Assembly (NCBI GenBank): GCA_963697285.1
Contig: CAVONI010000010.1
Span: forward strand, 1-64,000
Origin: JAEUQQ01 sp963697285
Lineage (GTDB): Bacteria; Acidobacteriota; Vicinamibacteria; Vicinamibacterales; JAFNAJ01
Direction of reading: 5' to 3'
Length of the DNA stretch: 64,000 bases
In this document: positions 41,401 through 50,989 of the stretch, one piece after another
How positions within the stretch are numbered: the first letter of the stretch is position 1
Layout: each line of letters begins with the position of its first letter
The notes under the pieces: generated by a model
The model's input: only the letters and a program-made list of their open reading frames with translations
Databases searched by the model: none
Told to the model about the DNA's origin: nothing
Translations under genes and position numbers: made by a program

Positions 41401-44400
41401 CGGTGTACCTCGCCGACGGCTCGACGCCGGCGGGTGCGGATGCCAGGGTCGACCTGTACGAAGCGTCCGTGGCGAACGTCATCATCGCGACGACATTCAC
41501 GGCCGCCGACGGGACGTGGCAGTTCCCGCTGGTCGCGATCGACGACTACATCCTGGTCGCCTCTGACGTGACGGGCAATCTTGGACGCACCAACGCGTCC
41601 ATCACGCAGAGCGGGCTCGACGTGAACGTCCCCATCACGTTCCTCGGTCGTGGCACGGTCAACGTGACCGTCGTCAACGGCGCAGGCGCGCCCGTCCCGA
41701 ACGCTGCGGTGTCGTTCCGGGCCAGCAGCATCTTCGGCGCGGCACCGCTGCGCACGGCGCCGACCAACGCCAGCGGCGTCGTCAGCTTCGCGAACGTGTT
41801 CGTGGGCTCGTTCTCCGTGACGGCCAGCGACCCGCAGACGAACCAGGGCGGATCGACCAACGGCTTGGTCACCGCCGACGGGCAGGTGGTCAACGCCACG
41901 CTGACCCTGTCGTCGTATGGAAACCTGCGCGGCACGGTCTACCGGTCGAACGGGACGACGCGAGCCAGTGGCGCGTCTGTCACGTTCAGGTGCAACTCCG
42001 GCTGCCAGTTCACGACGACGGCCGACAGCAACGGCAACTACGAGTTCGCGTTCCTCCCCTTCCAGGCGTTCACCGTGCGGGCCGTCGACGGCGGCACGCG
42101 CGCGCAGGGCGCCTCGTCGGGCCAGTTCCAGGTCAGCGGCGAGACCCTGGTGCGCGATGTCGTGTTCGAGCCGCAGGGCGCCCTGCTGGTCACCGTCAAC
42201 GACGCCAACGGCCAACCCGTCAACGGCGCCAACGTGACGGCGCAGGTCACGGCCGCCTTCCCGCTTGCCGACTCGATGGCAGGCGTAACGGGCGTCGTGA
42301 ACGGCACGCCCGGCCAGGTCCTGCTCGATCGGCTGCTGGTCGGCCCCGTCACCGTCACCGCCTCAGCGGGCGGGCTGGGCGGCAGCACGACCTCGGCGAT
42401 CGTCGCCGACGTCGTGACACCGGTCACCATCCAGCTCGAGCCGCGCGCGACCATCACGATCACGGTGTTCGACCAGGATGGGCAGACACCGGCCACTGGA
42501 TCCGTCGCCCTGCTCAATGCGGGCGGCAGCACGCTCGCCAACGCCAGTCTTGGCGGCGGTGTCGCGACCTTCGCCGATCGGAAGCTCGGGACATACGCCG
42601 TACGGGTGACCGACACGGGCGGACGCGTCCGGGCCTTTGCGAACGCGATCGTGCTCGACACGAACGGCGAGGTCGAGACGCGTCAACTGACGTTCGTGGG
42701 CCTCGGCACGGTGCGCGGCCGCGTCCTGCACACGACCGATGTCGGCAACCTCACGGTCACGCTGCGATCGTTCAACGCCGATTTCGGCGGCTACTTCCAC
42801 GACCAGACGGATGCGGCGGGCAACTATGAGATCACGGGCGTCCCGCTGGGTCTCGTCAAGGTGTCGGCAGCCAAGCCCGCCGAGTCGCTGATCGGCGAGA
42901 CGACGAACACGCTGGCGAGCTTCCTGGTGCCACTGACGCTCGACATCCTGCTCGAGAACAACGCGGTCACCCTGCCGACGACGCTCTGCGATGCCAACGC
43001 GACGAGCTACACCGTGGCACAGGGTGGCGGGCTCAGAACGGCACTGGCAGCGTGTTCTTCCGCGGCGCATTCGCCCTCGACCTGACGAGGAACGGCACGA
43101 CGACGCGATTTGCTGGCCCTGCCTTCGGCACGCGCGAGGACGGCGGTCGCGAGATCGCGACGCGCGACACCGTGCACGGCCTCAACATCACGCGCAAGGT
43201 GTTCGTGCCCGACACCGGGTACTTCGCCAGGTTCGTCGAGTCGTTCTCGAACCCGACCGGCGAGCCCATCACGGTCGACGTGTCCATCGCGTCGAAGCTG
43301 TATGGCGGCCGCACGTCGTTCTGCTGCGTCTACGACGAGCGCGATCACTACGTGGCCACGACCTCGTCTGGTGACTCGGCAATCGGGACCGACGACGAGT
43401 GGATCTCGCTGGGCGGGTCGGGCAGCAATCCCTACGTGGGCAGCTACGACGGGGCGTCGCTCGGCGTCGTGTTCGACGGCCCGGGAGGCAGCGACACGAT
43501 CGACAGCGTGACGTGGACGCCATCGGCAGCCGACAACCCACTCACCTACGGCTGGAACAGCATCACGATCCCCGCCGGCGGCACGGTGTCGCTGATGCAC
43601 TTCGTGTCGGCGCAGGGCGGCGCGCAGGGAGCGACGGCGTCGGCACAACGCCTGGTGCAGTTGCCGCCTGAGGCCCTCGACGGGCTTGCGCCTGACGAGA
43701 TCCTGACCATCACGAACTTTGCGGTGCCGGCTGGTGGCGTCAGCGCGGTGGCGCCGCTGCCGGCCATCACCGGCACGGTCACGGGCAGGGTTTACGAAGG
43801 TGACGGCACCACGCCCGTGCCTGGAGCCTCGGTGACGTTCCAGAGCACGGCAGGCGTGTTCCCGCGGCGACTGACGTTCGGCACGAACGCCGGCGGCGAG
43901 TTCACGCTGACGGGCGGGATCGGCGCGCCGGTGCCCATTGCCGACTTCAACCTCTTCGCGTCGTATCCGAACGTCAATTTCACGAACTCGCAGACCGACA
44001 CGGTGTCGTTCCCCGAGTCGGCGACGTCGGTGTCGCACGACATCGTGTTTGCGGAGTACGGCATCTTGACCGGCGTGGTCACGCGGCACACCGGGGCGCC
44101 CGTGCGGGACGCGTACGTGACGGGGCCGTACCAGCGCTACGCCTACACCGCCGCCGACGGCCGGTGGCGCATCGGCGGGGTGCCTGCGCAGACGTACACC
44201 CTCTCGGGCCAGATCAATCACCCGCAGGGCACCGCGCTCCAGATCCAGCCGACCGTGGTCACGCTGGCGAAGGGCCAGGTCCGCGACGATGCGCTCGTCA
44301 TCGAGCCCACTGGCACGCTGACGGGCGTTCTCAAGAATGCGGCCGGCGCGCTGCAGGTCGGACGCTCGGTGCAGGTGAGCAACGCCGGGAACACGTTCCA

Positions 44401-47389
44401 GCGTTACACGACCACCGACACGTCGGGACGCTTCGCGTTGACCGACATGCGGCTGGGCGCCTTCACGTTGAGCAGCAACGATCCGGTGAGCGGCTTCCCC
44501 GCGACGCTGCCGGTCACCATCGCGCAGGATCAGACGACCGACGTCGAACTGCGCTACCTGGGCAGCGGGACGATCACGGTGACGGTGCTGCGCGAAAACG
44601 GTGCCCCCGCACAGGGGTTCAACGTCACGGTGAGCGGCACAGGGTTCTCGCGGCCGACGCTGGTCACGAATTCGGGCGGCCAGGTCACGGTGACCGACAT
44701 CCCGATCGGACAGGTGGCCAGCGTGGTCACGCGGCATCCGGCGAACTCGTCGATCACTGTGACGTCGCAGGTGACACTGACCCCTGAAACGGGTGGTGTC
44801 GCGGCGATCACGCAGAACCTGCCGGGCTTCGGGATGATCCAGACCGAAGTGCGTCGGCCGAACGGGACACTGGCCGGCGCGGGCGTTCCTGTGCAGATCT
44901 CTGGCAACACCGGCTCCTTCTCGGCGAACACCGACGTGAACAGCCTGGTGACGCTCGGGCCGGTGCTGACCAACCGGACGTTCACGCATCGCGTGTCGCA
45001 CCCGACGACGACCATCTCCTTCACCAGGCCCTTCCTCGAGACGGCGCAGGCCGGGCTGACGACGGACGGCGAGGTGAAGAGCGTTGCTGCGCACTATCCG
45101 GCGATCGCCAGGGTCGTCATCACGGTGACCGACCCGAACCTGACGCCGGTCGTGGGCGCGAAGGTCGAAACGGCTGACGCGCTCAGCCCGGGCTTCTTCC
45201 GCGACCGCGGCCTGACCAACGCCAGCGGCGTGGTCGAGGTGGCGCAGGTGCCTGAAGGCGCGTTCAACGTGCGGGTGTACCAGCCCTCGACAACGACGGT
45301 GATTGAACTGGCGACGGGTGACGTGCTGGCCGCCAATGACGGCGGCACCGTCAACAAGAGCATCTCGTATCGAAACTTCACGGTGACGGTGCGCGGACGG
45401 ATCTTCCAGGCCGACGGCGTGACACCGCTGCCACTGCCGTTCGCCGTGGAGTTGCTGCGCGCCGTGGACCGCCAGTTCATCGCGCGCAGGTGCGTGACGC
45501 CGGTGCAGTGCGGATGGGGGACCGACCCTGGCGCTGATGGCGAGGTGGTCTTCGCCAACGTGAAGAGCACAGGCGCGGGCCTCATCCTCCGCAGCTTCGC
45601 GCCGCTCGGCGGGTCGTCGGTGGGGGTCTACGAGACCGCCGTGACACCCTCGGCCAACGGCGAAGTGATCGCGACGATCACGCAGCCGTTCCTGCGGGCG
45701 ACGCTGCAGGGGCACGTGTTTGCCGTGGATGGCACCACGCCGGTCGGGGCGGGAACGGTCTTTGCGCGCACGCTGGGGAACTACTCGTCACTCGGCGTGT
45801 CGGTGCAGCCTGACGGAAGCTATGCGTTCGCGCCGACCTACCTGCCTGTCGAGGGCATGAAGCTGCGACTCAGCCTCGCCGGCGTCAATGCGTTCGACAC
45901 GCCGACTGGACCGATCACGGCGCTCAACCAGGTGGTCACCACCAACATCCTCTTGCCGCCGACCGTCTACACGACGGTGCGCGGGCGGGTCGTGGCGGGT
46001 GACGGCGTCACGCCGATCACGGCGGGCGTGGCGATCCGTTCGACGGCCACCAACACGGTCCTCAGCAGTTTCGGCAGCAACGCCGACGGTCGCTTCGAAA
46101 CACGCCTCGCGCTGCCGGTGAGCGACGAGAACTGCCAGGGCGCCTGCGCGTTGGAGGCGATGTTCACGGTCAGGGCCACGAGCAACGCCAACAGTGCGGT
46201 CTTCGTCGAGAGCAGCCACACGGCCACATCGCAGGGGGGCGTCGTCGATGTGGGCGACCTCGTGCTGCCGGTGTCGGTCATCCGCGGGCGGGTCACGTAT
46301 GGCGCGTCAACACCGGTGCCGTATCCGAACGTGTTTGCCTACGACGCGGCCACCACGTCGTCGTACTTCCCCGACGTGACCAACGGCGAAGGCGAGTTCA
46401 CCTTCGTCGGGCTTCCGGCCGGCACGTTCACCATTACGGCCAATGACGACGACGGGCTGGAGGCATCGATCGAGGTCACGCTGACGACCGAGACGAGCGT
46501 GGTGACGAACGCGTACGTCCAGTTGCCGGAACTCGCGACCCTGAACGTGCACGTCGTCGATCGCCTCGGCAACCAGCCGGCGTTGGCCAACGTGGTGGTG
46601 AGGGCCAGCCAGGGCTTCGAGCGATACCTGGGCTGGTTCGAAGATGGCACCAGCGGCGGCTCGTTCACGCTGACAGTGCCGCTCGGCGAGGTGACCGTCG
46701 AGGGCGAGGTGCTGACGTGCGCTGACCGCGACACATGGGACACCTGCGTTGGCGAGAGCGCCACCGTCTCCGTGGTGCTCGACACGCCGAATGAGTTCGT
46801 TGACCTTGCTGTGCCGCTCGGCGACAACGGGTCGGTCTACTACAGCAACATCTTCACGGTGCCCGAGGGCGGAGGGGCTGGCCAGTTGGTGACGGGCCCG
46901 GTCGAGGTGTCGTTCCTCGGCCAGTCTCACTCGCTGCTGTCACCGCAGCGCACCGAGGTGATTGCGCGCGACGGCAACTTCGAGTGGCCCCATCTGAACC
47001 TGCCATCCGGACCGCTGCGGGTGATGATGCGTTCGGGTAACTACATGGACATCGTCGACATCGATGGGCCCGAACCCAACACCGCCTATGGCGTGGAACC
47101 GTTCCCGCTGTATTGGGGACAGCGAGTCTTGTTCAGTTTGATCCAGGATGACGACTCGCCGTTCGCCAACACGCGGGTGCACGTGGTGATCAGGGTGCAG
47201 GGGACAGAGCGTCGGCTGACTGCGACGACCAACGCCCAGGGCAACCTGCTGGTGGAAGGGTTCCTGCCGTGGGACGACTCCACGGTGACGTTCTACCTGC
47301 TCGACGGGTCAGGCATTTCGATGGAAGTGACCGTCAGTCCGTCGGGCGAGGATCCGCAGCCGATCGACGTGCGATCGATGAACTTCTAG
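32433..47389 (+). CDS. Giant secreted carboxypeptidase-regulatory-like/Big_5 repeat protein (about 4985 aa), one frame break
   Basis: GTG at 32433 is preferred over GTG 32421 because GAGGTGAGG lies about 7 nt before it. A signal peptide follows (VIALVAVLAGSAQVSA). The N-terminal third has adhesin-like beta-sandwich modules. From about 35300 a very long array of CarboxypepD_reg/Cna-B-like units appears, recognisable by G(R/T)V-(L/Y)-DG, an FxxPxxP-like middle and G-x-x-x-v-x-A ends. It is interrupted by two Big_5 units (38990-39600), Ig-like domains with GNR/GNI strands (39600-40850) and a distinct 240-aa beta-rich domain at about 43050-43760. The frame changes at 43029-43031 (one base missing or two extra). 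After correction the gene is 4986 codons. It lies 54 bp after the first giant gene. Probably exported and structural; no enzyme motif was recognised. Confidence 0.8.
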
Positions 47390-47443
47390 CAGGAACGACT
47401 GCGGTGGTCGCCGCACGAACGTGGCGGCAACGAGGATGGGCAC

Positions 47444-47953
47444 ATGATGGGGCACTGCACGACACGACGCTGGCTGGTGACGCTGACGATCACGCTGGCA
47501 CTGGGAATCGCGGCCACGCTCGACGCAAGTGAGAAGCGCCCCCTGCCGGCGTTCCCGCTGACCATGCTCGACGGCTCACCGACGAACTCGATTGCAGCCG
47601 CCGGCGGCGGGACACGCCTCATCGTCTACGTGTCGCCCGGCAGCGCACCCAGCGACCGGCTGGTGCGTGCGCTGAAGCAATGGGACTCCGAGGCGCTGCG
47701 CGGGCGCACGCTGGTGATCCTCGGCAACCATCGCGCCGACGCGCAGAAGTGGGTGGACGCGGCGGGCGCTGATGCACTCGCCGTGCCGTATGCCGTCGAC
47801 GAAGGCGGCGAAGGACGACGCGCGTTGAGCCTGACGGGGGCCCCGCACCTGTTGGGCATCGCTGACGGGCGGATCGAGTGGGCCATCTCAGGCGTCCTCA
47901 ACGATCCCCGCATTCTGGAATCCGTCATCCGCACCTGGCTCGCCCGCCCCTGA
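47444..47953 (+). CDS. Small secreted thioredoxin-fold-like protein
   Basis: 169 aa, with an N-terminal signal (WLVTLTITLALGIAATLDA). The rest resembles a TlpA/peroxiredoxin-like fold: LPAFPLTMLDGSPTNSI is the usual opening, then GGTRLIVYVSPGSAPSDRLVRAL where the redox site CxxC normally sits, and TGAPHLLGIADGRIEWAISG near the end. The active-site cysteines are absent (SPGSAPS), so a thiol-disulfide role is unlikely. It lies 54 bp after the second giant gene and probably belongs to the same transcript. ATG 47447 is equally possible. Function unknown. Confidence 0.65.
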   Translation: MMGHCTTRRWLVTLTITLALGIAATLDASEKRPLPAFPLTMLDGSPTNSIAAAGGGTRLIVYVSPGSAPSDRLVRALKQWDSEALRGRTLVILGNHRADAQKWVDAAGADALAVPYAVDEGGEGRRALSLTGAPHLLGIADGRIEWAISGVLNDPRILESVIRTWLARP

Positions 47954-47986
47954 CGCAACCCCAGTTGTCGCACCGTCAACCAGCAG

Positions 47987-48009
47987 GAATTGGGGTCTGA
48001 CCCCAATTC
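47987..48009. repeat. REP-like palindrome, copy 1 (23 bp)
   Basis: GAATTGGGGTC-T-GACCCCAATTC is a perfect palindrome around a central T. It lies in the gap between two convergent genes. A longer version of the same core is 79 bp away. Confidence 0.75.
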
Positions 48010-48087
48010 GCGGTTCCGAAGCTCGCACCGGTCGCGCGAACGCCAGTTCTGGCCAGATTCGACGGGATCCCGGGACACGTGTGGAGG

Positions 48088-48126
48088 ATTCCTGCCAATT
48101 GGGGTCTGACCCCAATTGGCAGGAAT
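48088..48126. repeat. REP-like palindrome, copy 2 (39 bp, perfect)
   Basis: Nineteen-base perfect arms (48088-48106 and 48108-48126) flank a central T at 48107. The 21-bp core AATTGGGGTC-T-GACCCCAATT is identical to copy 1. It sits between the convergent ends of the thioredoxin-like gene and kdgK. It may act as a bidirectional transcription stop or be a REP/RAYT-type dispersed element. No transposase gene is nearby. Confidence 0.8.
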
Positions 48127-48159
48127 CGGGCCACGAAGGGGGATTTCTGGAAACGGGGG

Positions 48160-49197
48160 TTAACGTTGGACGCGGCCGCTGGCGTCGCCCTTGGCGAGGG
48201 CATCGACTTCGCTGACGCTGACGCGATTGCAGTCGCCTGGGATGGTCTGCTTCAGGGCACTGGCCGCCACCGCGAACCTCAGGGCCTGCTCGGGCGTCCG
48301 CCCGGTCACCAGGCCGTAGATCAGGCCAGCGCCGAAACTGTCGCCGCCGCCGATGCGATCCACGACGCGCACGTCGTAGTGCTGCGACTGGATGAAGGCG
48401 TTGGTCGCCGCGTCGTACAGCACCGCGCTCCAGCCGTTGTCGCTTGCCGAGTGGCTCTCGCGCAGCGTGATCGCGACGCGCTTGACGCCGAACTCCGCGC
48501 ACACGCGCTCGGCGACCGCACGGTAGCTCGCGACGTCGAGGACACCCGCCGTCACGTCGGTGTGCGGCACCTCGATGCCAAGCACCGCCTGGATGTCTTC
48601 CTCGTTGGCGATGACCACATCGGTGCCTTGCACCATCGGACGCATGACGCGCTGCGCCTCGGCGGTGCTCCAGAGCTTCTTGCGGAAGTTGAGGTCGATG
48701 CTGACGGCGACGCCGTTCGCCAGGGCACACGCGATGGCCTCGGCCGCCGTCGCCGCCGTCGCCGGCCCGAGCGCCGGCGTGATGCCCGTGGTGTGGAACC
48801 ACCGCGCGCCGTCGAGCACTCGCGCCCAGTCGACCATTCCCGGCCCGCATCCGGCGATCGACGCGTGCGCCCGATCGTAGATGACGGTGCTCGCGCGCTG
48901 GCTCGCGCCGGCCTCGGCAAAGTAGATCCCGACCCGATCGCCCCCGCGGAGGATGAACTGCGTGTCGACGCCCTCGCCGCGCAGCATCCTGATCGCGCCG
49001 TCACCGATGGCGTGCGAGGGCAGGCGCGTGACATACCGCACATCGCAGCCGAACTGTGCGAGGCTCACGGCGACGTTGGCCTCGCCACCGCCGAAGGTCG
49101 CGCCGAGCACCGGCGACTGGAAGAAGCGCTCGAACCCGGGCGGGCTCAGGCGCAGCATGATCTCGCCGAACGTGACGATGCGTGGCGTCGTCGCCAT
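48160..49197 (-). CDS. kdgK: 2-keto-3-deoxygluconate kinase (PfkB family)
   Basis: 345 aa from an ATG at 49197, one base after the kdgA stop, with GGAG/AGG just upstream. It is a ribokinase/PfkB-fold protein: N-terminal VTFGEIMLRLSPPG, substrate loop GGGEANVAVSLAQFG, and the C-terminal PfkB signature DRIGGGDSFGAGLIYG containing the catalytic Asp. The MLRLSPPG opening and the context point to 2-keto-3-deoxy-D-gluconate rather than fructose or ribose. It phosphorylates KDG to KDPG, the substrate of the KdgA encoded directly upstream. It is the last gene of the six-gene uronate operon. Confidence 0.9.
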   Translation of the reverse strand: MATTPRIVTFGEIMLRLSPPGFERFFQSPVLGATFGGGEANVAVSLAQFGCDVRYVTRLPSHAIGDGAIRMLRGEGVDTQFILRGGDRVGIYFAEAGASQRASTVIYDRAHASIAGCGPGMVDWARVLDGARWFHTTGITPALGPATAATAAEAIACALANGVAVSIDLNFRKKLWSTAEAQRVMRPMVQGTDVVIANEEDIQAVLGIEVPHTDVTAGVLDVASYRAVAERVCAEFGVKRVAITLRESHSASDNGWSAVLYDAATNAFIQSQHYDVRVVDRIGGGDSFGAGLIYGLVTGRTPEQALRFAVAASALKQTIPGDCNRVSVSEVDALAKGDASGRVQR

Positions 49198-49198
49198 C

Positions 49199-49846
49199 CT
49201 ACCTGCTCCTTGCCGAAGACACGGCGTCGATGAAGTGCACGGCGTTCTGCGTGATCGCGTCGAAGCGTCGCTCCTTGACCGCGGCGGCATCCACGAGCGC
49301 CGTTCCCACGCCGATGGCGACGGCGCCGGCCCTGATCCAGTCGCCGGCGTTGTCGCGGCTGACGCCGCCGGTCGGCATCAGCTTCACCTGCGGCAGCGGG
49401 CCGCGCACGTCCTTGAAGAACCCCGGCCCGAGCGCGGTCGCGGGGAACACCTTCACCACGTCGGCACCGCTCTCCCACGCGTCGAGGATCTCGGTCGGCG
49501 TGAAGCAGCCGGGCATCACGGCCACGTCGTAGCGGTGCGCCATCGCCACCACCTCGCGGCGGAACACCGGGCCGACGACGAACTGCGCGCCGGCAAGGAT
49601 GACGTGCCGCGCGGTCTCGGCGTCGAGCACGGTCCCTGCGCCGAGCAGGAACTCCTTCGGCAGCGTGGGCGCGATCTGCTCGATCAGCCGCACGGCACCC
49701 GGCACGGTGAGCGTCAGCTCGAGGGCGCGCACGCCGCCCTCCATCAGCGCGTCGATGACGGCGCGCACATGGTCGGCCTGCTGGAGGCGGATGACCGCCA
49801 CGACGCCGCTCGCCTCGATCGCCTCGACGGTCTGGATGCGCGACAT
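49199..49846 (-). CDS. kdgA: KDPG/KHG aldolase
   Basis: 215 aa. The ATG at 49846 lies 2 bp after the kduD stop (49849-49851), with GGAGG in the same stretch. This is a class I aldolase of the Eda family: SGVVAVIRL at the start, the catalytic glutamate region VRALELTLTVPGA, GAGTVLDAE, the Schiff-base lysine in ADVVKVFPA and the phosphate-binding LMPTGGVSRDNAGDWI. It cleaves KDPG to pyruvate and glyceraldehyde-3-phosphate, closing the uronate route. The same reading frame happens to run on from the broken kduD frame, which makes an artificial 472-aa fusion. The separate start, RBS and family length argue for two genes. Confidence 0.92.
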   Translation of the reverse strand: MSRIQTVEAIEASGVVAVIRLQQADHVRAVIDALMEGGVRALELTLTVPGAVRLIEQIAPTLPKEFLLGAGTVLDAETARHVILAGAQFVVGPVFRREVVAMAHRYDVAVMPGCFTPTEILDAWESGADVVKVFPATALGPGFFKDVRGPLPQVKLMPTGGVSRDNAGDWIRAGAVAIGVGTALVDAAAVKERRFDAITQNAVHFIDAVSSARSR

Positions 49847-49848
49847 CG

Positions 49849-50608
49849 CTACCTCCCCATCCAGCCGCCGTCGACGACCAGGACGTGCCCGTTCACGTAC
49901 GACGAGGCAGCGCGACGACAGGAAGATCACGGCCCCCGCGAGATCCTCGGGGATTCCCCAGCGCCCCGCGGGGATGCGCTCGAGGATCTGCGCCGATCGC
50001 ACGGCGTCGGCCTGCAGCGCCGCCGTGTTGTCGGTCCGCATGTAGCCGGGGGCGATCGCGTTGACGGTGATCCCCTTGGCCGCCCACTCGTTCGCCAGCG
50101 CCTTGGTGAGCTGCGCCACGCCGCCCTTTGCGGCAGCGTAGCCGGGCACGTTGATGCCGCCCTGGAACGCGAGCAGCGAGGCGATGTTCACGATCTTCCC
50201 GCTGCCGCGCTCGAGCATGTGCCGTCCGCCGGCCCGGCACATCCGGAACACGGTCGACAGGTTGAGGTTGACGACGGCATCCCAGTCCTCGTCTGCGTGC
50301 AGCGCCGCCGGCGTCCTGCGGATGATGCCGGCGTTGTTGACGATGATGTCGACGCGGCCCAGCAGCCGCACGGCCTCGTCCACGACCCGTTGCGGCGCGT
50401 CCTTGTCCGAGAGATCGGCGATCACGCTGGCGGCGCGTGTCCCGGCGGCCCTGACCGCCTCCTCGGTGGCGGAGGTCGACTCGATGCCGTGCACGACGAC
50501 GTCGGCACCCGCCTGCGCGAGCGCGATCGACATCGCGGCACCGAGCCCGCGAGACGCCCCGGTGACGAGTGCTACCTGTCCAGACAAGTCGAAGAGGTTC
50601 GTGGCCAT
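49849..50608 (-). CDS. kduD: 2-dehydro-3-deoxy-D-gluconate 5-dehydrogenase (KduD), one frame break near the C-terminus
   Basis: Short-chain dehydrogenase. ATG 50608 (MATNLFDLSGQVALVTGASRG) is preferred; GTG 50617 overlapping the kdgF stop is possible. The Rossmann motif TGASRGLG, the NNAG motif and the catalytic YAAAK (GYAAAKGGVAQL) are present. Near 49909 one extra base shifts the frame; without it the end reads FLSSRASSYVNGHVLVVDGG and WMGR, stop at 49849. That is the normal KduD terminus and gives 252 aa, the expected length. KduD interconverts 2,5-diketo-3-deoxygluconate and KDG using NAD(H). If the break were real, the enzyme would lose its C-terminal strand and fuse to KdgA. Confidence 0.88.
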
Positions 50609-50613
50609 GCAGG

Positions 50614-50979
50614 TCACCGGGTGCCGCGCTCGGCGGCGGGCAGGAACTCCTCGCGGATGGGCGAGAAGATATCGATCAAGACGACTTCCTCGTCCATCAT
50701 CGTGGCGCCGTGCCTGATGTTCGACGGGAAGTGGAGGACGTCACCGGCCGATGCGATGCGCTCTTCATCCTCGATGAAGAACCGCACCCTGCCGCGCTCG
50801 ACGATGGTCATCTGCTCGTGCCCGTGCTGGTGCACGGGCGTGACGACGAACGGGGCGAACGTGAGACGGCAGATCATCAGGCGATCGCCGTAGATCATCC
50901 GGCGTTCGATCCCCTCGCCGATGTGCTCGACGGGGATGGCATCCCACGCGAGGTGTTGGGGCACGCAGGTCGATGACAT
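50614..50979 (-). CDS. kdgF: KdgF-type cupin, unsaturated uronate linearising enzyme
   Basis: 121-aa single-domain cupin. The ATG at 50979 was chosen by its position 10 bp after the preceding stop and by homology (WDAIPVEHIGEGIERRMIYG). Cupin motif 1 (TPVHQHGHEQMTIVERGRV) supplies metal-binding histidines, and motif 2 (FPSNIRHGA) the last one. The ending VVLIDIFSPIREEFL is characteristic of KdgF. KdgF converts 4,5-unsaturated uronates from pectin or alginate lyases to the linear 5-keto-4-deoxyuronate. It sits between the isomerase gene and kduD, which use the next intermediates. Confidence 0.85.
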   Translation of the reverse strand: MSSTCVPQHLAWDAIPVEHIGEGIERRMIYGDRLMICRLTFAPFVVTPVHQHGHEQMTIVERGRVRFFIEDEERIASAGDVLHFPSNIRHGATMMDEEVVLIDIFSPIREEFLPAAERGTR

Positions 50980-50989
50980 GACGCGGCCC

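Noticed and set aside
14468..43031. Programmed ribosomal frameshifting in ptsG and the giant genes
   Set aside because: The sites share no slippery sequence or downstream structure, occur in unrelated genes and are nearly all simple +1 insertions, which fits sequence error.
49199..50617. A natural KduD-KdgA fusion protein of 472 aa
   Set aside because: The join passes through out-of-frame sequence (CLVVRERARPGRRRRLDGEVA). Correcting one base restores the normal KduD end, and kdgA has its own RBS and ATG.
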